Of a DNA stretch of 64,000 nucleotides, positions 56,991 to 64,000 are shown in pieces. The position numbers were made by a program, and so were the translations under genes. How positions within the stretch are numbered: position 1 is the first letter of the stretch; each line of letters begins with the position of its first letter. Origin of the DNA: JACVRW01 sp963751105 (GTDB lineage: Bacteria; Actinomycetota; Thermoleophilia; Solirubrobacterales; Thermoleophilaceae); the NCBI GenBank assembly GCA_963751105.1, contig CAVVTG010000002.1, forward strand, positions 744,001-808,000, given 5' to 3'. The notes beneath the pieces were generated by a model. The model was given only the letters and a program-made list of their open reading frames with translations. It made no database searches and had not been told where the DNA came from.

Positions 56991-58016
56991 ATGCGGTTCG
57001 GATACAAGGCGTCGGGCGAGCAGTTCGGGCCGCGCGAGCTACTCGAGTTCTCCGTGCTGGCCGAGCAGGTGGGCTTCGACACCATCGCGGTGTCCGACCA
57101 TTTCCAGCCCTGGCGCCACAACACGGGCCACGCCCCCAACGCCCTGGTCTGGCTGGGTGCGCTGGGACAGGCCACCGAGCGGGCGACCATGATCACCAGC
57201 GTGCTCACGCCCACGCTTCGCTATCACCCGTCGATCATCGCTCAGGCCTTCGGCACGCTCGGAACCCTCGACCCCGGGCGGGTGATCCTGGGCGTGGGCA
57301 CCGGCGAGTCGATGAACGAGACGCCGGCGACGATGATGGACTGGCCCGGCCCGAAGGAGCGCCGCATGCGCCTGGCCGAGGCGATCGAGCTGATCCGGCA
57401 GCTCTGGTCCGAGGAGCGGGTGACCTTCGAGGGCGAGTACTACGAGACGCGTCACGCCACGATCTACGACCGCCCGAGCGATCAGGTTCCGATCTACGTG
57501 GCTGCGTCGGGCCCGCTCGCCGCCAAGCTGGCCGGCCGCACCGGCGACGGCTTCATCTGCACGAGCGGCAAGCCCTCCGAGCTCTACGAGGAACTGCTCG
57601 GCAAGGTGCGCGAGGGAGCGGAGGACGCCGGCCGCGATCCGGATGCGATCGACCGGATGATCGAGATCAAGGTCTCCTACGACCGCGACGCCGAGCTCGC
57701 GCGGACCAACTGCCACTGGTGGGCGGCGCTGGCGCTCTCGGGCGAGGAGAAGAGTGGGGTGGAGGACCCGCTCGAGATGGAACGGCTCGCCGACGCCAAT
57801 CTCGATCAGGCCCACACCCGCTTCATCGTCACGGACGACCCCGACGAGTGCGCCGAGCGAATCCGCCCGTACGTGGAGCTCGGCTTCACCCGTCTCGTCT
57901 TTCACGGTCCGGGGACGGATCAGCGACGCTTCCTCGAGCAGTTCTCGGAGGATGTCCTGCCGCTGCTGCGCGAGCGCTTCGCGGCGTCATATAGTGCCCC
58001 GGTCATCGGGTCGTAG
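56991..58016 (+). CDS. LLM-class F420-dependent oxidoreductase (FGD-like)
   Basis: 341 residues, luciferase-like TIM barrel. FDTIAVSDHFQPWRHNTGHA, the F420-contact loop SVLTPTLRYHPSIIAQAFGT, GVGTGESMNETPAT and the C-terminal EFSDEVLPL-like end match F420-dependent glucose-6-phosphate dehydrogenase and close relatives. Glucose-6-phosphate is a plausible substrate; a different alcohol or sugar phosphate is possible. Three bases separate it from the mutase gene, so they are co-transcribed. Confidence 0.85.
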   Translation: MRFGYKASGEQFGPRELLEFSVLAEQVGFDTIAVSDHFQPWRHNTGHAPNALVWLGALGQATERATMITSVLTPTLRYHPSIIAQAFGTLGTLDPGRVILGVGTGESMNETPATMMDWPGPKERRMRLAEAIELIRQLWSEERVTFEGEYYETRHATIYDRPSDQVPIYVAASGPLAAKLAGRTGDGFICTSGKPSELYEELLGKVREGAEDAGRDPDAIDRMIEIKVSYDRDAELARTNCHWWAALALSGEEKSGVEDPLEMERLADANLDQAHTRFIVTDDPDECAERIRPYVELGFTRLVFHGPGTDQRRFLEQFSEDVLPLLRERFAASYSAPVIGS

Positions 58017-58038
58017 CAATCGGCGATGGGAGAGAGAA

Positions 58039-58254
58039 ATGACTGACGGCGTGTACCGAGTGACCGAGGTGATCGGCACCAGCAGCGAGTCGTGGGACGC
58101 GGCGGCCCGCAACGCCGTCGAGACGGCGGGCAAGACCGTGCGCGACCTGCGCATCGCCGAGGTGATTCGCCAGGACGTGACGATCGAGAACGGCGGCGTG
58201 AGCAGCTACCGGGTCCGTCTCGGGATCTCGTTCAAGTACGACTCCAACGACTGA
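58039..58254 (+). CDS. Dodecin
   Basis: 71 residues with the dodecin pattern VYRVTEVIGTSSESWDAAAR, NAVETAGKTVRDLRIAEVI, and the closing SSYRVRLGISFKY. Dodecins are 12-mer flavin storage/buffering proteins, in bacteria often binding FMN. The flavin-sandwiching Trp is W19. Placed behind an F420/flavin-type enzyme. Confidence 0.92.
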   Translation: MTDGVYRVTEVIGTSSESWDAAARNAVETAGKTVRDLRIAEVIRQDVTIENGGVSSYRVRLGISFKYDSND

Positions 58255-58276
58255 TCGGAGCCGTCAGGCCGGCGCC

Positions 58277-58999
58277 ATGAAGGTGCTGGAGCTCTGGCGC
58301 TACCCGGTCAAGTCGCTCCAGGGCGAACAGCTCACCGAGGTCGAGATCGGGTCGGGCGGGCTCCGGGGAGACCGGCGCCATGCCCTGTACGACGTCGAGA
58401 CCGGCCTCGGGCTCACCGCGCGCCGTGTGCCCGAGCTGTTGTTCGCGTCGGCGAGTCTCGCCGACGACGGCACGGTGCACATCACCCTGCCCGACGGCAC
58501 GCGGGCGCACGATGACGACGCGCTGTCGGCATGGCTTGGCCGTGCGGTGACCCTCCGATCGGCCGAGGAGAAGGTCGCCCTGAGTTACGAGGACGTGGTC
58601 GACTTCGAGCACGAGCAGGGCAGCGAGTGGGCGGAGTTCACCGGGGCGGCGGGGCCGTTTCACGACTCGGCCGACTTCCGGGTGTCGCTCGTGTCGCAGG
58701 CCACGATCGGCTCGTGGGACCGGCGCCGGTTTCGCTCCAACGTGCTGCTCGCCAGCGGTGGCGAGGACGGGTTGGTCGGGCGGAGAGTCGCTCTGGGCGA
58801 CGCGATCCTCGACGTGGGCGAGCGCATCCAACGCTGCGTGATGACCACGCGGCCCCAGCCCGGCGGGATCGAGCGCGACCTGCAGGTGCTGCGCACGATC
58901 GCCCGTGAGCGCGACGCCCGTCTCGCGGTGGGAGCGCTCGTCAACCGGCCGGGCGCCGTGAAGGTGGGGGACGCCCTGAGGGAGCACCCCGCCCCGTAG
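58277..58999 (+). CDS. MOSC domain protein
   Basis: 240 residues. N-terminal MOSC_N beta-barrel (ELWRYPVKSLQGEQLTEVEI) and MOSC core ending DAILDVGERIQRCVMTTRPQ, in which the conserved Cys binds molybdenum cofactor sulfur in characterised relatives. FRSNVLLASGGEDGLVGRRV marks the substrate-side loop. It may be a molybdenum-containing reductase of the YiiM/mARC type. Confidence 0.87.
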   Translation: MKVLELWRYPVKSLQGEQLTEVEIGSGGLRGDRRHALYDVETGLGLTARRVPELLFASASLADDGTVHITLPDGTRAHDDDALSAWLGRAVTLRSAEEKVALSYEDVVDFEHEQGSEWAEFTGAAGPFHDSADFRVSLVSQATIGSWDRRRFRSNVLLASGGEDGLVGRRVALGDAILDVGERIQRCVMTTRPQPGGIERDLQVLRTIARERDARLAVGALVNRPGAVKVGDALREHPAP

Positions 59000-59009
59000 T
59001 CTGCCGCCG

Positions 59010-59648
59010 GTGAACCGGGAGGCCCTGCTCAACGACGACGCGCAGGTGGTCGCGGCCCTGAAGCGCGGCGACGACGACGTGTTCGGTCTGCTGATGGACG
59101 AGTGGGACTCGTCGATGTTGCGGCTGGCGATGGTCTACGTGCCCAGCCGCGCGGTCGCCGAAGAGGTGCTGCAGGAGACGTGGCTCGGCGTGATCCGCGG
59201 GATCGACCGGTTCGAGGGACGCTCGTCGCTCAAGACCTGGGTGTACCGGATCCTGGTCAACACGGCCAAGACGCGGGGGACGCGCGAGCGGCGCAGCCTT
59301 CCCTTCTCGTCCGTGGCCGACGACTCCGGCCTCGATCCGGACCGCTTCTATCCCGACACCGAGACCCGCTATCCGGGGCACTGGGCCCTGGGACCCAGCC
59401 AGTGGCCGACTCCCGAGGAGGGACTGCTCGCGGGCGAGACCGAGGACGTCATCGGAGCCGCCATCGCCGACCTGCCGGTGCGCCAGCGCGAGGTGATTAC
59501 GATGCGAGACGTGGAGGGAGCGACGGCCGAGGAATGCTGCTCGGTCCTCGAGCTGACCGAGGGCAACCAGCGCGTTCTCCTTCATCGCGCGCGCACGAAG
59601 GTCCGAGCGGCCCTCGAGCGCTACTTCGGCGCGACCGAGGAGGTCTAG
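59010..59648 (+). CDS. ECF sigma factor
   Basis: 212 residues from GTG. Region 2 is LAMVYVPSRAVAEEVLQETW, LGVIRGIDRFEGRSSLKTWV (region 2.4-like) and region 4 ITMRDVEGATAEECCSVLEL, with the linker carrying an unusual TETRYPGHWALGPSQWPTPE segment. It directs RNA polymerase to specific promoters. The following gene, overlapping by one base, encodes its probable anti-sigma factor. Confidence 0.9.
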   Translation: MNREALLNDDAQVVAALKRGDDDVFGLLMDEWDSSMLRLAMVYVPSRAVAEEVLQETWLGVIRGIDRFEGRSSLKTWVYRILVNTAKTRGTRERRSLPFSSVADDSGLDPDRFYPDTETRYPGHWALGPSQWPTPEEGLLAGETEDVIGAAIADLPVRQREVITMRDVEGATAEECCSVLELTEGNQRVLLHRARTKVRAALERYFGATEEV

Positions 59649-59896
59649 TGAGCCGGCCCGAGGAAATGACGTGCCGGGAGCTAGTGGAGCGCGTGACCGA
59701 CTATCTCGAGGGACGCCTCGACCGGCACGAGGTGGGGCGGCTGGAAGCCCACCTCGCCGATTGCGAGTACTGCTCGACGTACGTCGAGCAATTCGGCACG
59801 ACGATGAGCGCACTGCGCAACCTCGAGGAGCTCTCCATGCGCTCGGAGACCCGGGAGGAGCTCCTCGAAGCCTTCCGCGGCCGGCGCGCGCCGTGA
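59648..59896 (+). CDS. Zinc-finger anti-sigma factor
   Basis: 82 residues, beginning REEMTCRELVERVTDYLEG and containing the zinc-binding anti-sigma core H-L-A-D-C-E-Y-C. No membrane helix follows, so it is a soluble anti-sigma. It probably binds the ECF sigma encoded just upstream and releases it on a redox or zinc signal. Confidence 0.85.
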   Translation: MSRPEEMTCRELVERVTDYLEGRLDRHEVGRLEAHLADCEYCSTYVEQFGTTMSALRNLEELSMRSETREELLEAFRGRRAP

Positions 59897-59950
59897 GCAC
59901 CCGCCCGGCCCGCCTGTAACGCATCGCCTTCGCCCCGAGTCAGCGTTCTC

Positions 59951-60613
59951 ATGAAGCTGCTGACGGCGGTCCTCGTGGTGATCGTCCTGCTGGCCGGCAT
60001 CTGGGTGGCAGGCGGGGTGATCACAAACGACTTCACCGTCGCGATGCTGCTCACGGTCCTGTGGATGGGGATCGCCTTCGTGGTCTGTGCGCTGATCGCC
60101 TGGCGCAGTCCGTCGCTGCGCGTCCCGGTGGCCGGCGCCTACCTCCTGACGGCGGTGGTGGTGGGCGTCTATCTGGGCCGCTCGATGTTCCTCGACGACG
60201 AGGTGAACGAGAGGGTCGTGAAGGCCGCCCCCGCGCCGGCCGAGCCGGCCGGCCCCGAGGAGAGGCGAGAGGCTCCACCACGCAACGTGCTGCTCGGCCG
60301 GGGCCGATTTCAGCCGGTCGCCCACCCCGCCCAGGGCACGGCGAGCGCGATCCGGCGAGCCGCCGGCGGCAAGGTGCTGACGCTGACCGGCTTCGAGGTG
60401 GACAACGGGCCCGATCTGCGGGTCTACCTGGTGAGGGGTCCCGCGCGCAACGAGTCCGGCGTCGAGGATTTCAAGGACCTCGGCGCCCTGAAGGGGAACG
60501 TGGGCAATCAGCAGTACGAGGTCCCGGGAGGCGTGAGCCTCGAGCGCTACACCACCGTGGTCATCTGGTGCCGCGCCTTCTCGGTCAACTTCGCCCGGGC
60601 GCCGCTGTCCTGA
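59951..60613 (+). CDS. Membrane protein with DM13 domain
   Basis: 220 residues. N-terminal helices VLVVIVLLAGIWVAGGVI, VAMLLTVLWMGIAFVVCALI and VAGAYLLTAVVVGVYLG, then an extracytoplasmic DM13 domain: GRGRFQPVAHPAQGTASAIR, LTGFEVDNGPDLRVYLVRG, YEVPGGVSLERYTTVVIWCR AF. DM13 is proposed to carry out electron transfer with a conserved cysteine, here C in VVIWCRAF. Follows the anti-sigma gene by 54 bases. Confidence 0.85.
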   Translation: MKLLTAVLVVIVLLAGIWVAGGVITNDFTVAMLLTVLWMGIAFVVCALIAWRSPSLRVPVAGAYLLTAVVVGVYLGRSMFLDDEVNERVVKAAPAPAEPAGPEERREAPPRNVLLGRGRFQPVAHPAQGTASAIRRAAGGKVLTLTGFEVDNGPDLRVYLVRGPARNESGVEDFKDLGALKGNVGNQQYEVPGGVSLERYTTVVIWCRAFSVNFARAPLS

Positions 60614-60681
60614 GCCTGTCGCCCAGCCCGGACTCCAGGGACGATATGGAGCGGCTACTCTATTTCTCGGCGCACCTGACC

Positions 60682-61293
60682 ATGGCGAGGCCGCAGCTAC
60701 ATCCCACGGACACCATGCTCGACGCTGCGCGCGATCTCCTGCTCGGCGAGGGCTCACGGGGCGCGACGATGGAGGCCATCGCCGGCGCCAGCGGTGCTCC
60801 TACCGGATCGATCTACCACCGATTCGGATCCCGGGACGAGCTGATCGCGAGGCTGTGGATCCGGGCGGTCCAGCGGTCCCAGGCGTCGTGGCTCGCTGCG
60901 CTCGAGCAGGAGGACGCCCGAGAGGCAGCACTGGCGGCGGGCGCTTCCATCGTGGATTTCTGCGAGCAACATCCGGCCGACGCACAGTTGCTGGTGGCGT
61001 TCCGGCGCGAGGATCTCGTCCGGGCGATTCCGGCGGGCACGGTCGCCGATGAGCTGACGACGCTCAACCGGCCCGTCGAGCGTGCGGTGGCGGAGCTGGC
61101 GCGGCGGCTCTACGGCAGTCGCAGCCGGGTTGCGCTCGACCGCACGCTCCTGGCCGTGTTCGATCTTCCCTACGGCGCCACGCGACGCCACCTGATCAGC
61201 GGACGGCCGCTGCCGTCCGGCCTGAGAGCCGATCTTCGCCGGGCCGTGCTCGCCGTGCTCGACGGCCCGCTCGAGCCCGGCGGCTCCAGCTAG
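60682..61293 (+). CDS. TetR family transcriptional regulator
   Basis: 203 residues from ATG 60682. Helix-turn-helix: AARDLLLGEGSRGATMEAIA, GASGAPTGSIYHRFGSRDEL. The rest is a divergent ligand-binding domain. It lies directly upstream of the 2-oxoacid dehydrogenase genes on the same strand and may control them. An upstream in-frame extension (ERLLYFSAHLT) seems too short of evidence. Confidence 0.83.
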   Translation: MARPQLHPTDTMLDAARDLLLGEGSRGATMEAIAGASGAPTGSIYHRFGSRDELIARLWIRAVQRSQASWLAALEQEDAREAALAAGASIVDFCEQHPADAQLLVAFRREDLVRAIPAGTVADELTTLNRPVERAVAELARRLYGSRSRVALDRTLLAVFDLPYGATRRHLISGRPLPSGLRADLRRAVLAVLDGPLEPGGSS

Positions 61294-61304
61294 CGACGGG
61301 TTAC

Positions 61305-61318
61305 TGCAATCGTTTGCG
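61305..61318. promoter_or_regulatory. LacI-like operator TGCAATCGTTTGCG
   Basis: GCAA-TCGT-TTGC is a perfect dyad with flanking near-symmetry, resembling LacI/GalR-family operators. It stands 41 bases upstream of the E1 alpha start. Confidence 0.4.
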
Positions 61319-61359
61319 CTATCCTCCGGCCACCTAGGTCCCGCCACCCTTGGAGCAGC

Positions 61360-62370
61360 TTGGCAACACGAGCAGAAACCGCGACAAAGCCGGGGGCCGT
61401 CGCCTCTCAGGGCGATGGCGCCGTCGATTCTGGCCGATACCTCGAGGCCTATGAGCGAATGGTGCTGATCCGGGAGTTCGAGACCGAGATCCACCGGCTC
61501 TTCCTGAAGGGAGAGGTGCACGGCACCACACATCTTTCGGCCGGCCAGGAGGCGGTGCCGGTGGGAGTCTGCATGGCTCTCGAGCCCGAGGACTTCGTGG
61601 CCGGCACCTACCGCGGCCATGGGCACGCCCTTGCCAAGGGCACCGGCCCTGAGCCGCTGGCCGCCGAGATGCTCGGCCGGGCGACCGGGGTGTGCGGTGG
61701 CCGCGCGGGCTCGATGAACGTGATCGATCGCGAGCATGGATTGGTGGGCTGCTTCGGGATCGTCGGCGGGAGCATTGCCGCGGCCACCGGCGCGGCCTTG
61801 ACCGCCCGGCAGCGCGGCGCTGTGTCCGTGGCGTTCTTCGGAGACGGCGCGACCAACCACGGCTACTTCCACGAGTGCCTCAACTTCGCGGAAGTACTCC
61901 GGCTGCCGTGCGTATTCGTGTGCGAGAACAACTTCTACGGCGAGTTCACACCCATGCAGCAGGTGACCGCCGGTCAGGACATCACCGCCCGCGGAGCGGT
62001 CCTGGGCATGCCCGCGCAAACGGTGGACGGCAACGACGTGCTAGCCGTACACGAAGCTGCGGAAGCGGCCGTCGAACGGGCTCGCTCGGGCGGCGGCCCC
62101 TCCCTGCTCGAGTGCCAGACGTACCGGCACTACGGACACTCGAAGTCCGATCCCGCCCACTACCGCCCCAAGGACGAGGTGGAGCGCTGGTTGGGTCGCG
62201 ACCCGCTCGACATCGCGAGGGCCCGGCTTACCGAGCTCGGCGTCGAGGAAGCCGACCTGGACGCCGCAGCCGAGCGAGCGAAAGAGGCGATGCGCGAGGC
62301 AAGCGAGCGCGCACTGGCCGCCCCGTATCCAGACGCGGACGGCGAGGCCGCCACGGAATTCGCACCGTGA
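61360..62370 (+). CDS. 2-oxoacid/acetoin dehydrogenase E1 alpha subunit
   Basis: 336 residues from TTG 61360 (GGAG upstream). Thiamine-diphosphate motif GDGATNHGYFHECLNFAEVL, then CENNFYGEFTPMQQ, plus the phosphorylation-type loop YRHYGHSKSDPAHYRP. The pattern favours acetoin or pyruvate dehydrogenase E1 alpha. It overlaps E1 beta (GTGA). No E2 or E3 genes are seen before the convergent MFS gene, so they are elsewhere or this is a stand-alone pair. Confidence 0.88.
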   Translation: MATRAETATKPGAVASQGDGAVDSGRYLEAYERMVLIREFETEIHRLFLKGEVHGTTHLSAGQEAVPVGVCMALEPEDFVAGTYRGHGHALAKGTGPEPLAAEMLGRATGVCGGRAGSMNVIDREHGLVGCFGIVGGSIAAATGAALTARQRGAVSVAFFGDGATNHGYFHECLNFAEVLRLPCVFVCENNFYGEFTPMQQVTAGQDITARGAVLGMPAQTVDGNDVLAVHEAAEAAVERARSGGGPSLLECQTYRHYGHSKSDPAHYRPKDEVERWLGRDPLDIARARLTELGVEEADLDAAAERAKEAMREASERALAAPYPDADGEAATEFAP

Positions 62371-63356
62371 GCGTCGCCGCCGAGGCCAAGCTCGAGTTTC
62401 GGGTCGCGATTCGCGACGCGATCGCGGAGGAGATGGAGCGCGACGAGTCGGTGATCTTCTTCGGAGAGGACGTGGCCGCCGCGGGAGGGGTGTTCAAGGC
62501 CACCCCCGAGCTTCAGGAGCGCTTCGGGGAAGAACGCGTGTTCGACACTCCGATCTCCGAGCTGGCCCTTGCCGGCGCCGCCTTCGGCGCGGCGGTCACC
62601 GGGCTGCGGCCGATCTTCGAGATCATGTTCGGCGACTTCATGGCGCTGCCCATGGACAGCCTGGTCAACCAGTCGGCCAAGTATTGGTATGTCTCGAACG
62701 AACAGGGGCCTGCGCCGCTGGTGGTGCGCTCCGCCGTGGGGGGAGGGGGTCGCTTCGGCGCGATGCACTCTCAAATCCACGGAACCTGGTTTCAGGGCAT
62801 TCCCGGCCTCAAGATCGTGGCGCCGTCGACGCCCGCCGAGGCCAAGGGGCTGCTCAAGGCGGCCATTCGTGACGACAACCCCGTCGTCTTTCTGGAGCAC
62901 AAGCGCCTCTACTCCGTGAAGGGCCCTCCGGCGGACGACGCCGAGCCGCCTCCACTCGGCCAGGCACGGATCGCGCGCAAGGGCTCGGACGTGACGATCG
63001 TGTCGATCGCCAAAGGCGTGCCCGACTCCTTGAAGGCCGCCGAGCTGCTGGCGGAAGACGGGATCGAAGCGGAGGTGCTCGACCTGCGTACGCTGCGCCC
63101 GCTCGACACTTCGGCGGTACTCGAGTCGGTGGCCAAGACCAACCGCATCGTGGCTGTGGAAGAGGGGCCGCGCCTGGGCGGCTGGGCGGCCAACCTGCTC
63201 GGACTGGTCGCCGCGGAGGGCCTACACGATCTGGACGATGCCTGGGTGATCGCGACGGCCGAAACGCCCATTCCCTACAGCCCCCCGCTCGAGGACGCGT
63301 TCATGCCGAGCGCAGAGTCGATTGCGGCCGAGATCAGCGCTCGCGTCGGGTCCTGA
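62367..63356 (+). CDS. 2-oxoacid/acetoin dehydrogenase E1 beta subunit
   Basis: 329 residues from GTG. FFGEDVAAAGGVFKATPELQ, VFDTPISELALAGAAFGAAV, FMALPMDSLVNQSAKYWYVS, and the C-terminal VSIAKGVPDSLKAAELLAED transketolase domain. It forms the alpha2beta2 E1 with the preceding gene and decarboxylates a 2-oxoacid or acetoin. The stop is 23 bases inside the convergent MFS gene. Confidence 0.89.
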   Translation: MSVAAEAKLEFRVAIRDAIAEEMERDESVIFFGEDVAAAGGVFKATPELQERFGEERVFDTPISELALAGAAFGAAVTGLRPIFEIMFGDFMALPMDSLVNQSAKYWYVSNEQGPAPLVVRSAVGGGGRFGAMHSQIHGTWFQGIPGLKIVAPSTPAEAKGLLKAAIRDDNPVVFLEHKRLYSVKGPPADDAEPPPLGQARIARKGSDVTIVSIAKGVPDSLKAAELLAEDGIEAEVLDLRTLRPLDTSAVLESVAKTNRIVAVEEGPRLGGWAANLLGLVAAEGLHDLDDAWVIATAETPIPYSPPLEDAFMPSAESIAAEISARVGS

Positions 63357-63999
63357 GCGCGGCTGGCGCCCACAGCAGGTGACGGGCCGGCGGCGCGCCA
63401 TCATCCTGGTGCAGAGACTCGACCCGTTGCTCCACTTCGAGGTCTGAAACGGTACGGCGGCCGTGCTGGCGCAAGTGCTCGCTCCACGAGCCCACCGTGA
63501 ACTGCTCGAGGTACCGTCCGGGCGCGGCGAGGTCCTCGTACAGGTCCCAGGCGTAGGCGCCGTCGCGGCGGCGCACGCGTCCGAGCTCTTGCATCGCCGC
63601 CACGAACTCCTCCGCCTGCTCCGTCCCCACCTGGTATTCGAGCGTCACCAGGACCGGCCCGTCGCTCGGCGCGGGCTCGAAGATGATGTCCGGATGAGCC
63701 CAGGCCGTGGCGGGCCTGAGGTCGGCGTCCTCGCCCGGTCCCAGCGGCCAGCGCCGCGCCGCCACGACTCCGGCCAGCAGGACCGCCACGGCCACCATCA
63801 AAGCCGTGCGGACTCCGGCCACGCCGGCGGTGAATCCCCAGGCCAAGCTGCCCGCGGCCAGGCAGCCCTGGAACACGAGCTGGAAGCTGGCCAGCGTGCG
63901 CGCTCGAACCCATCCGGGCGCCGCGCGCTGTGCGGCGGTGTTGAGCGACGCGAGCACGCTGAGCCACGACGCTCCGGCGAACACGAGCACGATCCCCAC
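63334..63999 (-). CDS. MFS transporter (MFS_3 type) with C-terminal ABM-like domain, cut by the right edge
   Basis: The 221 residues present start inside the membrane part: FAGASWLSVLASLNTAAQRA, FQLVFQGCLAAGSLAWGFTA, TALMVAVAVLLAGVVAARR. After the last helix comes a soluble domain: VLVTLEYQVGTEQAEEFVAA, MQELGRVRRRDGAYAWDLYE, RYLEQFTVGSWSEHLRQHGR, which resembles antibiotic-biosynthesis-monooxygenase (ABM) folds. The combination is found in EntS-like exporters of some high-GC bacteria. The N-terminal half lies outside the window. Confidence 0.75.
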   Translation of the reverse strand: MGIVLVFAGASWLSVLASLNTAAQRAAPGWVRARTLASFQLVFQGCLAAGSLAWGFTAGVAGVRTALMVAVAVLLAGVVAARRWPLGPGEDADLRPATAWAHPDIIFEPAPSDGPVLVTLEYQVGTEQAEEFVAAMQELGRVRRRDGAYAWDLYEDLAAPGRYLEQFTVGSWSEHLRQHGRRTVSDLEVEQRVESLHQDDGAPPARHLLWAPAALRTRRER

Positions 64000-64000
64000 G

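Overview
The window is high-GC DNA with dense, often overlapping genes and many GTG/TTG starts. Gene content (F420-type LLM oxidoreductase, dodecin, solo methylmalonyl-CoA mutase large subunit, cytochrome bd, actinobacterial-style CcmH/CcdA) points to an actinomycete relative, most likely of the Thermoleophilia/Solirubrobacterales type. That placement is inferred from gene families, not from a marker-gene tree.

Layout. 1-5.2 kb is ordinary chromosome: an MFS carrier, a split cytochrome c biogenesis set (ccdA-ccmH, and a TlpA/ResA thioredoxin), an HSL-type esterase and a tartrate/D-malate dehydrogenase carrying one frameshift. At 5277-5349 lies tRNA-Gly(CCC). Its 3' half is repeated at 24943-24995 (53 bp identical) and at 38591-38638 (48 bp identical). 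These three copies bracket two back-to-back islands. Island 1 (about 5.35-24.95 kb) ends in an excisionase and a broken tyrosine integrase next to the second repeat. It carries decayed fragments, a ClC channel, a membrane protein, a seven-gene operon (zwf, GH15, GMC oxidoreductase, NDH-2, cydA, cydB, small protein), a TolB-like protein and a BASS transporter. The operon is riddled with single-base indels as sequenced, yet its protein motifs are intact. Island 2 (24.95-38.6 kb) has no recombinase. It holds stress and regulatory cargo: GFA protein, two DHFR-like reductases, RidA, a class III cyclase fused to a YHS domain facing a small membrane protein across a CsoR-like operator, an AHSA1-ArsR-DUF899-DUF899 operon, an FAD monooxygenase overlapping a cNMP-binding thioredoxin-reductase-like protein, and LuxR, TetR and AraC regulators.

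38.7-64 kb returns to chromosome-like genes with intact frames: small zinc-ribbon and basic proteins, an MMPL remnant, VOC protein, nicotinate phosphoribosyltransferase, glucose dehydrogenase, UDP-glucuronate decarboxylase, isochorismatase-like hydrolase, a large secreted subtilase with a P domain, tRNA-His, an aldo/keto reductase-cupin pair, a sulfotransferase, a secreted beta-helix protein with a triple C-terminal repeat, a PolX-like PHP protein, methylmalonyl-CoA mutase, F420 oxidoreductase, dodecin, a MOSC protein, an ECF sigma/anti-sigma pair, a DM13 protein, a TetR regulator and E1 alpha/beta of a 2-oxoacid dehydrogenase. The right edge cuts an MFS protein.

The points most worth following are the tandem tRNA-anchored islands with their arm-type repeats, the possible cyclic-nucleotide/metal circuit in island 2 (cyclase-YHS plus cNMP-binding reductase), the unfamiliar triple-repeat domain, and the sharply localised indel cluster.
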